Source of the DNA: Vibrio tetraodonis
Lineage (GTDB): Bacteria > Pseudomonadota > Gammaproteobacteria > Enterobacterales > Vibrionaceae
Assembly (NCBI RefSeq): GCF_003350295.1
Contig: NZ_QLYY01000016.1
Location: 1 to 64,000 of the forward strand
Direction of reading: 5' to 3'
Length of the DNA stretch: 64,000 nucleotides
Both the position numbers and the translations under genes were made by a program. Of the stretch, positions 8,177-15,476 are shown piece by piece; positions within the stretch are counted from its first letter, which is position 1; each line of letters opens with the position of its first letter. The notes below the pieces were generated by a model, which saw nothing but the letters and a program-made list of their open reading frames with translations, ran no database searches and was not told the origin of the DNA.

Positions 8177-8689
8177 ATGAAAAGAGCACCAATCCCTTTT
8201 GCGTTAATCACTTTGCTCTCTGGCTGCGCCAGCATGTCTCCCGAAGAATGTAAAACCGCAGACTGGTATAACGTCGGTTACCAAAATGGCTTAAATGGCA
8301 ACGCGCCAAGCATTATTAATAGCTATACAAAAGATTGTAACGAAGCCGGGGTGACTCCAAATCGAACGCAGTGGAAAAAGGGCTTCGATAATGGCACTAT
8401 CATCTATTGCTCACCGGACAATGGTTACACCGTGGGAAGAGAGGGCAGAGGATATTATGGCGTATGCAGCAACAAGCGATTTCTTGAAAATTACCAATTA
8501 GGTCGTCAGGAATATCAACGCAAACAGCGTATCCAACAGCTCGATACCGAAATCTCGCTTATCGACAATCAACTAGCCAACAATCCTGACAAAGAAAATG
8601 CTAAGCGATTAAAAGAAAAGAGAAAAAGGTTAGTTTATGAGCGTTCACAACTGCTTACACCAGCCATTAATTTCAATGTTAGCTTCTAA
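8177..8689 (+). CDS. DUF2799 lipoprotein
   Basis: 170-residue predicted lipoprotein. A short signal peptide ends in a lipobox (LLSGC, Cys17). It is followed by the DUF2799 pattern of repeated DWYNVGYQNGLNG / WKKGFDNG / NYQLGRQEY blocks and a charged, probably coiled-coil C-terminal half (about 115-155). The serine after the lipid-bearing cysteine's alanine gives no inner-membrane retention signal, so outer-membrane attachment is likely. AAAGGA eight bases upstream supports this ATG over the out-of-frame ATG at 8173. Function is unknown. Confidence 0.88.
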   Translation: MKRAPIPFALITLLSGCASMSPEECKTADWYNVGYQNGLNGNAPSIINSYTKDCNEAGVTPNRTQWKKGFDNGTIIYCSPDNGYTVGREGRGYYGVCSNKRFLENYQLGRQEYQRKQRIQQLDTEISLIDNQLANNPDKENAKRLKEKRKRLVYERSQLLTPAINFNVSF

Positions 8690-8709
8690 AAATGCAGCGT
8701 TTAGTTTGC

Positions 8710-8715
8710 TATAAT
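8710..8715 (+). promoter_or_regulatory. Putative -10 element (TATAAT)
   Basis: A consensus TATAAT lies at 8710-8715, directly ahead of the hairpin-rich leader of the metallophosphoesterase gene. A convincing -35 was not found. Confidence 0.45.
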
Positions 8716-8720
8716 CCATG

Positions 8721-8816
8721 GCCCTAGTTCAGAGCTAGGGTCATAGAAAGATACGAACGTATCTAATGAGTAAGTGGCGGTTTTTCCAGTCGCTTATTAA
8801 ATAGAGAAGCTTAGAA
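8721..8816 (+). promoter_or_regulatory. Three-hairpin 5' leader of the metallophosphoesterase gene
   Basis: Three hairpins stand in series between a TATAAT and the start codon: CCCTAG / CTAGGG (8722-8740), AGATAC / GTATCT with a GAAC loop (8749-8764), and a ~10-bp stem with G-U pairs closing around TTTTT (8769-8798). No U-tract follows, so this is not a simple terminator. It does not match any riboswitch I know. Confidence 0.5.
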
Positions 8817-9554
8817 ATGAAAACCATAGTTCAAATTAGTGATTGTCATTTTAATCTAAATAAAGTTAACGCTAAGCAAGCGTTGGCGCATACATTAGAC
8901 TTTATCAATCGTTTAAACTTTGACTATCTATTTATCACTGGGGATATTTGCGAAAGCCCAACTATACCTCAGTATCAAATCTTTGCTCGTTTAATTTCTG
9001 AGCATATTAGCACGTCCAATATATACGCAATCGCGGGTAATCATGACTGCATAGATATGATGAAATCTGCTTTCAAAGACACATCGATAAAAGTGGCTGA
9101 ACAGGTATCCATAGAGATGTTTAACTTCATGTTTATTGACTCTAGCAAAAAGCCGAAAAAGGCAATGATGCTAGGGGCAGGCCGAGTTGCCAGTGAAGAC
9201 ATTAAAAGAATTGACCATGCCAAGCAAGAGACAGTGATAGTTATACATCACCCCATTTTTGAAAATGACTGTGATTGGTTCAATGAAATCGGGTTAGAAA
9301 ACCAGAAAGAAGTCGCGACCTCTGTTTTAAATAATGAAAATATTCAACATATTATCTGCGGTCATGGGCATTCGTTTATCAAAACTAAGTGGCAGCACAC
9401 CACTCAAATTATGAGCCCTTCCACATCTTATGGGTTCGATCATAGCAGTAAAGTCTTTTTAAAAAACGATAATGTTGGAGCGGTAATGATCCAAGTGGGC
9501 GAAACGATCACATCCCAAGAGATAAGGATTCCCTCACGGGTTGAATGCCAATAG
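8817..9554 (+). CDS. Calcineurin-like metallophosphoesterase (CpdA-like)
   Basis: 245-residue cytoplasmic protein of the calcineurin-like phosphoesterase superfamily. The metal-binding signature is complete in order: DCH near the N-terminus (ISDCHFN), GD (FITGDICES, near residue 43), GNHD (AIAGNHDCID, near 75), HHP (VIVIHHPIF) and GHGH (IICGHGHSF, near 182). Closest in plan to 3',5'-cyclic-nucleotide phosphodiesterases, though N-terminal DxH is here DCH as usual. Substrate cannot be told. The gene follows an unusual three-hairpin leader and lies in the AT-rich accessory segment. Confidence 0.88.
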   Translation: MKTIVQISDCHFNLNKVNAKQALAHTLDFINRLNFDYLFITGDICESPTIPQYQIFARLISEHISTSNIYAIAGNHDCIDMMKSAFKDTSIKVAEQVSIEMFNFMFIDSSKKPKKAMMLGAGRVASEDIKRIDHAKQETVIVIHHPIFENDCDWFNEIGLENQKEVATSVLNNENIQHIICGHGHSFIKTKWQHTTQIMSPSTSYGFDHSSKVFLKNDNVGAVMIQVGETITSQEIRIPSRVECQ

Positions 9555-9810
9555 AGCGATATACCTGCTGCTCGTATAAAGCAGAGCTCTATCTGGGAGA
9601 TAACACTTTAGCTCCCACTAAATTTATCGGTATAACGCCTAGTTTTTCGTTTTGTTATAGTCACGTGAATAGTGGGATTATATTCCTTTATTAAAGTGCC
9701 CTGTTGGACTAAAGCAGATTAATCTTACTAATACATTTATAATATGAATTTTTATGGTATATAGATTCGGAACAAATAGTTATTTCCATATGAATTTAAA
9801 GGATTTTTAA
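9555..9810. other. AT-rich intergenic stretch
   Basis: No gene is seen. A weak dyad (TATAAC ... GTTATA, about 9631-9659) is present but has none of the box structure of an integron attC site. The next gene's ribosome binding site (AAAGGA) lies at its end. Confidence 0.5.
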
Positions 9811-10131
9811 ATGAAGAAACTACTTTCCTTGCTGTTGATCGGCTTAGTGTCATTCAATGTTTATGCAGGATCTTATAAAGGTAAGGTAGACAAGATAAAT
9901 TTATACGGTGAGAATTGGCCAAATGGCCATCGAGGTGAAATACTGTTCACATTAGAAAATATGCCAAGCAATGCTAGGTATTTTCGAATAGCACAAAGTG
10001 ACATCGCTTTTAACACTTTTCTATCAACGTTGTTGTCTGTAAAGCATGCTAAAACGACAATTACCGTTCATTATAACGTCGATGACTCGGAAAATAAGTA
10101 TGCACCTGTCAAAGCGATTTCTATTGAATAA
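9811..10131 (+). CDS. Small secreted/periplasmic protein of unknown function
   Basis: 106-residue protein with a clear Sec signal peptide (MKKLLSLLLIGLVSFNVYA, cleavage expected before GSYKGK). The mature ~87 residues are predicted mostly beta (GKVDKINLYGEN, GEILFTLENMP, TTITVHYNVD), which would fit a small beta-barrel such as an OB fold; that is an inference from pattern only. AAAGGA six bases before the ATG and a terminator right after the stop make it a single-gene unit. I do not recognise a family. Confidence 0.75.
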   Translation: MKKLLSLLLIGLVSFNVYAGSYKGKVDKINLYGENWPNGHRGEILFTLENMPSNARYFRIAQSDIAFNTFLSTLLSVKHAKTTITVHYNVDDSENKYAPVKAISIE

Positions 10132-10143
10132 AGTACTAAAATT

Positions 10144-10167
10144 AAAAAGCTCTCTATTGAGCTTTTT
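10144..10167 (+). terminator. Terminator of the small secreted protein gene
   Basis: AAAAGCTC / GAGCTTTT stem with a 6-base loop and trailing T residues, 13 bases after the stop codon. Confidence 0.85.
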
Positions 10168-10261
10168 CTAATCAAATCAAATATTCTTGTGTTGGCGTTT
10201 GATTGTGTAGAACAATCTTACCGTTATTGTCATAAGGCAACAATAATCCGCGGTGATCCGA

Positions 10262-11161
10262 ATGCTAAACAATATTAACTTATCCGATGTTCGAACCTTT
10301 GTGCTTATAGCCAAATTGGGTAACTTCACCAAGGCGGCCGAGGCGTTGTCTGTTTCTCGCTCTCATGTCTCTCGGCAGATCAGTGCGCTCGAGAAACAGA
10401 TGAAGGTAACACTTCTTACGCGAACCACACGTAGTTTAAAGCTAACCCATGCAGGTGAGCGTTTTTACCTTCAATGCGAAAAAGCGTTAAACGAGATCGA
10501 TCAAGCCTTGATTGCCGCGGTTGATGATACCCAAGAGGTGCGTGGTTTAATTCGAGTAAATTGTGTCGGTGGGTATATTGGTGAAAGCATTATCTCTCAC
10601 TATGTGGCCATGTTTATGGCTCAATACCCCCAAATACAAATATACCTAGATTTTAGTAGCCATAGGGTTGACTTGATCCAAGATGATTTTGATATCGCTT
10701 TTCGTATGGGAGAGTTGGAAGACTCAGGGTTTATTGCCAAAAAACTGATGGATGTTGAGATTGCGACACTAGCCAGCCCTAGTTATATCGAGCAATATGG
10801 CAGCCCCAAGCACCCTAGAGACTTAACTCAGCATCGCTGCCTTATAGGTTCAATCACACGCTGGAGTTTTCAATCAATTCAAGACAGCCAAGAGCATTAT
10901 GATGTCACCATCGAGGGCCAACTGGTCAGTAGAAATGGTCATGCGATGATCAATTCTGCACTTGTCGGCAATGGCATTATTCGTACCCCTATTATGTATT
11001 GTGAGAAAGCCGTGAGTGAGGGGGAGCTTGTTCGTGTTCTGCCGCAATGGCAAATTCCATTGGTGCCATTCTCCGCCATTTATCATAGAGATAAATATCA
11101 ACCGATCCGCCTGCGAACCTTTATCGACTTTATAAAGCAATGCTTTGAGCGTGATTTCTAA
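10262..11161 (+). CDS. LysR-family transcriptional regulator
   Basis: 299-residue LysR-type regulator. The N-terminal winged helix-turn-helix covers about residues 1-60 (DVRTFVLIAKLGNFTKAAEALSVSRS...), followed by a linker helix and a substrate-binding domain. The start at 10262 (MLNNINL) is preferred over the GTG at 10253. It is followed at 183 bases by a short-chain dehydrogenase on the same strand, with paired repeats in that gap that may be its binding sites. It resembles the CrgA/AaeR-like branch that controls adjacent oxidoreductases; the effector is unknown. Confidence 0.9.
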   Translation: MLNNINLSDVRTFVLIAKLGNFTKAAEALSVSRSHVSRQISALEKQMKVTLLTRTTRSLKLTHAGERFYLQCEKALNEIDQALIAAVDDTQEVRGLIRVNCVGGYIGESIISHYVAMFMAQYPQIQIYLDFSSHRVDLIQDDFDIAFRMGELEDSGFIAKKLMDVEIATLASPSYIEQYGSPKHPRDLTQHRCLIGSITRWSFQSIQDSQEHYDVTIEGQLVSRNGHAMINSALVGNGIIRTPIMYCEKAVSEGELVRVLPQWQIPLVPFSAIYHRDKYQPIRLRTFIDFIKQCFERDF

Positions 11162-11228
11162 TAGTTCAGGTTACGCCTTTGTTTAAGTGAGCAGACTACG
11201 GCTTTTACTTATGTACTTAGTTATTGTT

Positions 11229-11272
11229 GCTATATAACAACAGTAATTTGATTTAAGCGCTATATATCAACA
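11229..11272. repeat. Two 14-bp direct repeats 30 bp apart before the SDR gene
   Basis: GCTATATAACAACA (11229-11242) and GCTATATATCAACA (11259-11272) differ at one base and are spaced exactly 30 bases start to start. The first also forms the dyad TTGTT-N7-AACAA, a LysR-type T-N11-A site. They are probable regulator sites in the SDR promoter. Confidence 0.55.
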
Positions 11273-11344
11273 CCAATGTTTTTCTTAACATACATCCATC
11301 GCAACAACAGATGTTGTCAATTGGATAAATCATTGGAGAGAAAC

Positions 11345-12064
11345 ATGAAAAAATTAATCGTTATCACAGGTGCAAGTTCAGGTATTGGTGAAGCTATCGC
11401 ACGTCGTCTAAGTGATGCGGGGCATCCTTTGTTATTGCTTGCTCGTCGTGTAGATCGTCTTCAGGCATTAGATTTACCTAATACCCTATGTGAAAAAGTC
11501 GATGTAACTGATAAGTCATCATTTGAGGCTGCCATCGCTAAGGCGGAAGCGAAGTTTGGCCCGACCGATTGCATTGTCAATAATGCAGGGGTGATGCTGC
11601 TAAGCCCACTTGATGTCCAAGACTCGGCTGAATGGAAAACCATGTTTGATGTTAATGTTATGGGCCTTATGAATGGGATGCAGGCGGTACTGGCTCCTAT
11701 GAAAGCTCGCCAAACGGGCACCATTATCAATATCAGCTCAATTGCGGGCCGAAAATCATTTGCCAATCATGCAGCGTACTGCGGCACTAAGTTTGCTGTT
11801 CATGCCATCTCTGAAAATGTGCGTGAAGAAGTAGCAGACTTTAATGTGCGAGTGACAACTATCGCCCCAGGTGCAGTCGAAACTGAGTTACTGTCGCACA
11901 CCAACTCAAGCGATATTATTGATGGCTACGAAGATTGGAAAGGGTCAATGGGCGGAGCACTTTCCCCAGACGATGTTGCCCGCTCTGTTGAGTATGCCTA
12001 CCAGCAGCCTCAAGGTGTATGCATACGCGAAATCGTAGTTTGTGCGACGCGCCAGCAGGCATAG
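11345..12064 (+). CDS. SDR-family NAD(P)-dependent oxidoreductase
   Basis: 239-residue classical short-chain dehydrogenase/reductase. The Rossmann motif is at the N-terminus (TGASSGIGEAIARRL), then NNAG (residues ~84-87), the catalytic Ser (INISSIAGRKSF) and the YxxxK pair (AAYCGTKFA). The C-terminal IAPGAVETELL block follows. GGAGAG lies five bases before this ATG, whereas the longer frame from 11276 has an atypical N-terminus. It probably belongs to the regulon of the LysR gene just upstream. Substrate is not deducible. Confidence 0.93.
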   Translation: MKKLIVITGASSGIGEAIARRLSDAGHPLLLLARRVDRLQALDLPNTLCEKVDVTDKSSFEAAIAKAEAKFGPTDCIVNNAGVMLLSPLDVQDSAEWKTMFDVNVMGLMNGMQAVLAPMKARQTGTIINISSIAGRKSFANHAAYCGTKFAVHAISENVREEVADFNVRVTTIAPGAVETELLSHTNSSDIIDGYEDWKGSMGGALSPDDVARSVEYAYQQPQGVCIREIVVCATRQQA

Positions 12065-12084
12065 TCTCACAACAAACCTCAATC

Positions 12085-12115
12085 AAACAAAAGGGCTTTT
12101 GCCCTTTTTGTTTTC
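12085..12115. terminator. Bidirectional terminator between SDR and GNAT genes
   Basis: AAACAAAAGGGC pairs with GCCCTTTTTGTTT around a short TTTT loop. A-runs and T-runs on both sides allow use by both convergent genes. Confidence 0.8.
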
Positions 12116-12125
12116 AGCAAAGGTA

Positions 12126-12734
12126 TCAGACGTTTTTGGTATAAATAAAGCGAGTAACGCCTGGGTTAAAAGTATTTATTTCTTGTTTGATGCGAGTATA
12201 CCCATTCGCATCGTAATACTGGTAAGTACAGAGGCTGTCAGAGACAAGTTGGTACTGATTTACACCCAATTGACGTAAAAATGCTTCATATTGCTCGATA
12301 AGTTGTGAACCTAGTTTTTGCCGGCGGTATTTGTTATCGATACAAATCAAGAGAAGCTTTGAATGATCCTCGTATTCGTTATCGTGGTTAGCTGGAGTGT
12401 TATCTTGACGCTCAGCGAGTATTTGTTGGCCTTGAAGTGTCCCTTCTAGAGCTAGGTATGCTTTTGTTAGCCTTGGCTCTGGATCAAAATGTATGGCAAC
12501 TTGGTTTGTATTCGTACTGGTAGCCATAAGTACACCACAAATTTTACCTTGGTGTTGGGCCACCGTGATCATATTGGCTTTATGAAAGTCTTGCGCTAAA
12601 TGGAGAATAGCAAGATTACGCAGATCCGATATACAGGTTGCTTTAGTGAAGGCACTGAGGTTCATGTTATTAACATAGAGTTCAACCACATTGTCAAAGT
12701 CGGTTGTATTTGCGGCTCTAAAGTGAATATTCAT
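12126..12734 (-). CDS. GNAT-family N-acetyltransferase
   Basis: About 202 residues from MNIHFRAANTTDFDN, the typical GNAT opening. The acetyl-CoA binding region is recognisable near residues 130-150 (LLLICIDNKYRRQKLGSQLIEQY, motif A with R-x-x-K/Q-x-G), followed by a C-terminal YQLVSDSLCTYQYYDANGYTRI strand-helix pair. The in-frame start at 12779 adds a poorly conserved 15-residue extension, so 12734 is chosen, with AGGA about a dozen bases upstream. Convergent with the SDR gene and sharing its terminator. Acceptor substrate is unknown. Confidence 0.82.
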   Translation of the reverse strand: MNIHFRAANTTDFDNVVELYVNNMNLSAFTKATCISDLRNLAILHLAQDFHKANMITVAQHQGKICGVLMATSTNTNQVAIHFDPEPRLTKAYLALEGTLQGQQILAERQDNTPANHDNEYEDHSKLLLICIDNKYRRQKLGSQLIEQYEAFLRQLGVNQYQLVSDSLCTYQYYDANGYTRIKQEINTFNPGVTRFIYTKNV

Positions 12735-12848
12735 GGCAAGATAGTTCCTGAGAGTTATTGCCTTGTCGACAACCGCCAAGGCAATATTATTGAGGTGTTG
12801 AATGTGGCTTAGTCATGCTATCCAAGATTGATACGTCGCATCATTCAG

Positions 12849-13718
12849 TTAGTGCCACTCTGTTTCCCCACTCAGTACTTGTGCTCCCAGTTTTAGATCG
12901 CCTTCAGTGGCATGAAATTCCGGGTAAGTATTTTTCATTGTATTGATGATGTCTTGTGAGGTTAGATTAGGTTTTCCCTCTAAAACACTTTCAATTTTTC
13001 CCAAGTAATCGATGGTAAACTGAACTCCGTCAATACCTTTCGGCATTTCACCCAAATAGTGGCCGGGAATGACAACTTCTGGTTCTAGTTTCTTCATTTT
13101 TTCAAGGGATTGGGCCCATTGCTCGCGCGCTTTTTTCTTTTGTGTATCAGCCATCCAAACATGTACACCACTGTACACAGAGACACCACCAAAGACTGTT
13201 TTTTCAGATGGAACCCAAAGATAAGCTTGGTGAGAATTTATCTCCTTGACTTCAATTGTCTGACCATCAAGCGTCAAAGATGTCTTATCAAATACAGTTG
13301 GTACAACCACTTTGGAGGGCGCATGCTCTCCCAAGATAGGGCCCCAATACTCTAACTTTGCTTGTTTGGTCTTGTTGATATGGTCAACGACGGATTTGCT
13401 CGCAACCACTTCCACATTTGGAAATGCAGCAACAATAGGCTCTAAACCAAAATAGTAGTCTGGGTCGCCTGCGCTGATGTATATCATAGACAGTGTTTTG
13501 CCTGACTCTTTCACTAGTTCAACCAGATTTTGTCCATCTGTAGTACTAAATTGCGCATCAAATAAAATGGCTTCCTTTTCACCCGAAACCAGTACAGAGC
13601 TGACCGGAAATATTGCGTTTGAACCAGGATTGTAGTGAGTGATATTGAGCTTTTCTGCCGAAAGAGCACCCGCTGAAAATAATGTGGTCGCTAATAGTGA
13701 TACTGTGTGTTTTTTCAT
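12849..13718 (-). CDS. Exported MBL-fold protein with altered metal-binding motif
   Basis: 289-residue metallo-beta-lactamase-fold protein with a Sec signal peptide (MKKHTVSLLATTLFSAGALSA). The region that normally carries HxHxDH reads SAGDPDYYFG (residues 82-91). The two histidines of the first metal site are Ala83 and Asp85, and the last His is Tyr88. Asp87 and a downstream PGHYLG histidine remain. Such variants are known in this superfamily and may bind one metal or none. It is divergent from a LysR gene (13887), which likely controls it. Periplasmic substrate unknown. Confidence 0.88.
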   Translation of the reverse strand: MKKHTVSLLATTLFSAGALSAEKLNITHYNPGSNAIFPVSSVLVSGEKEAILFDAQFSTTDGQNLVELVKESGKTLSMIYISAGDPDYYFGLEPIVAAFPNVEVVASKSVVDHINKTKQAKLEYWGPILGEHAPSKVVVPTVFDKTSLTLDGQTIEVKEINSHQAYLWVPSEKTVFGGVSVYSGVHVWMADTQKKKAREQWAQSLEKMKKLEPEVVIPGHYLGEMPKGIDGVQFTIDYLGKIESVLEGKPNLTSQDIINTMKNTYPEFHATEGDLKLGAQVLSGETEWH

Positions 13719-13886
13719 TTTTTGTTCCTTATCATCGGTGACCCAATGTCACCTTCAATTAAAGTGATAAGAATATTATTCGATTATAATTAGATGAAAT
13801 AGACATCAAATCGACTTTCACTGTTGCATTTTTCGGTCATATAATAAGGGTCGTATTGGTTAATTTGATTCAAAAAAGGACGCGAT

Positions 13887-14786
13887 ATGGATAGACTCGA
13901 AGCGATGAGAGTCTTCGTTGAAATAGTGGAACGCGGTAGCTTAAGTGCGGTTGCTGAGCATTTAGATATATCCAGAAGTAAGGTAACTCGATATTTGTCA
14001 GAATTAGAAAAATGGATGGATACGCGGTTACTGCATAGAACGACGCGCAGCTTGAGCTTGACCACAACCGGAAAAGAAACACTGGATGTTGCAAGGGAAC
14101 TACTCGCTCTAGAAGATTCGTTGAATGGGATAAGAGACCAAAACGCGCTCAACTTGAAGGGACAGCTGCGTATTACAGCAAGCTATTCGATCGTAGAAAG
14201 CTGTTTAGTCGATGTGATTCGCCAATTTGTTGAACGTTGGCCTGAAGTTTCGATTGATATTCTCTCTACGGACAAGGCGGTTAACCTTGTTGATTCGAGA
14301 GTCGATTTGGCGATCAGAATTACCAATGATCTTTCACAAAATGCAGTGGCTAAACATATAGGAGAGTGCCGCTCAATCATCTGTGCCGCGCCATCTTATA
14401 TCGAGAAAAAAGGTATACCGAGTAATGCCCAAGATCTTGAATATCATAACTGCTTATCCTTTAGCTATTTTGGCCGTACGGCATGGACGTTTGAGGGACC
14501 AAATGGACGTGAATCTGTTGCTATCAAGGGGAATATCAGTGCCGACACTTCTGAGGCTTTGTTAGCCGCAACACTCAAAGGTTGTGGCATAAGTTTACAG
14601 CCTGCGCCGAGTGTAAAGCCGCTAATTGATGAAGGTAAATTGGTTGAATTGTTATCCGACTGGAAACCACAAACGTTAGGTGTTTACGCCATATACGAAA
14701 CGCGTAAACAGGTTACACCGCTTTTAAGAGCCTTTATCGACCATTTGTCTGAGACGATGAACGAATTACCCATTTGGCAAAGATGA
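13887..14786 (+). CDS. LysR-family transcriptional regulator
   Basis: 299-residue LysR-type regulator with the winged helix at residues 1-60 (MDRLEAMRVFVEIVERGSLS...) and a substrate-binding domain in the remainder. The ATG is preceded by AAGGA nine bases upstream. It is divergent from the MBL-fold gene with 168 bases between them, the usual arrangement of a LysR regulator and its target. It is related to the upstream LysR gene (10262) in domain plan but not a tandem copy. Effector unknown. Confidence 0.93.
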   Translation: MDRLEAMRVFVEIVERGSLSAVAEHLDISRSKVTRYLSELEKWMDTRLLHRTTRSLSLTTTGKETLDVARELLALEDSLNGIRDQNALNLKGQLRITASYSIVESCLVDVIRQFVERWPEVSIDILSTDKAVNLVDSRVDLAIRITNDLSQNAVAKHIGECRSIICAAPSYIEKKGIPSNAQDLEYHNCLSFSYFGRTAWTFEGPNGRESVAIKGNISADTSEALLAATLKGCGISLQPAPSVKPLIDEGKLVELLSDWKPQTLGVYAIYETRKQVTPLLRAFIDHLSETMNELPIWQR

Positions 14787-15019
14787 AGGTATTGATTACG
14801 AACAATAGAAATGGACCTAAAGGCATGCATCCAAAATTGGTAGAACAAGATATCCTCGTGGTTTCGGGGATTATCATAAGGCCTTGCAAGTAAACTATGT
14901 TTCAATATGAAGCTGAGAAATGAGCTGTTTGATTTGAGGCTTTTGCCTTTTTGTTTGAACGCGAGGGGGTTATCATTGTCCTAGCTGATATATTAATGAT
15001 AAATAGGTTGATTCTGGTA

Positions 15020-15310
15020 ATGAAGTATTGTGCTGTTTTATCTGCTTTTATTGCTACTCTAGCGGTAAATTGTTTGGCCGATGTGCCAGATTTTCCGCCA
15101 GAAAAGATAGTGGAGGAAGGCTGCGCCAGTGTTGTCTGTAATAATGTTATAGAGCCAGATAGTGTCAATAAAGCGGGTGACTTCCCAGCAAGAGAGGGCA
15201 ATGAAACATTATCAGCAGTCGGGAGCCTACTATTTTTTGCTGGAGAAATTGGCTTAGCTGAAAATTTACAGCAGGAAGAGCCTGAAAATCTGGGTAGGGA
15301 GAAAGAGTAG
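15020..15310 (+). CDS. Small hypothetical exported protein
   Basis: 96-residue frame from MKYCAVLSAFIATLAVNCLA, which looks like a Sec signal peptide. The mature part is short and acidic, with a close cysteine pair (EEGCASVVCNN) that could form a disulfide, and ends in a glutamate-rich tail. No family is recognised and the ribosome binding site is weak. It is convergent with the large ADP-ribosyltransferase-like toxin gene, with which it would share a hairpin terminator. An earlier in-frame ATG at 14951 would remove the signal-like start. Confidence 0.5.
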   Translation: MKYCAVLSAFIATLAVNCLADVPDFPPEKIVEEGCASVVCNNVIEPDSVNKAGDFPAREGNETLSAVGSLLFFAGEIGLAENLQQEEPENLGREKE

Positions 15311-15437
15311 AGTGTTTTATTACAAAGAGCGCCTTGCTTGATTCATCAATCTCATGTTATCTCAAAATGCCTAATTGCTGTATATGGCTTAGTGGTTTCC
15401 ACAAGCATGCCAAGCCTTCAATGTATATAAATATGAG

Positions 15438-15459
15438 GCGCCAGTATAATTACTGGCGC
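15438..15459. terminator. Hairpin between the small exported gene and the toxin gene
   Basis: Perfect GCGCCAGT / ACTGGCGC stem with a 6-base loop, lying between convergent stops. The T-runs are weak on both strands (TTATT on plus), so strength is uncertain. Confidence 0.6.
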
Positions 15460-15476
15460 TTATTGCCGTGTTAGTC

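Noticed and set aside
8173..8180. ATG at 8173 as start of the DUF2799 gene
   Set aside because: It is out of frame with the lipoprotein; the ATG at 8177 gives the signal peptide and has the better-spaced AAAGGA.
9555..9810. Integron attC (VCR-like) site in the AT-rich accessory segment
   Set aside because: Only a short TATAAC / GTTATA dyad is present; the paired boxes and long imperfect stem of an attC site are absent.
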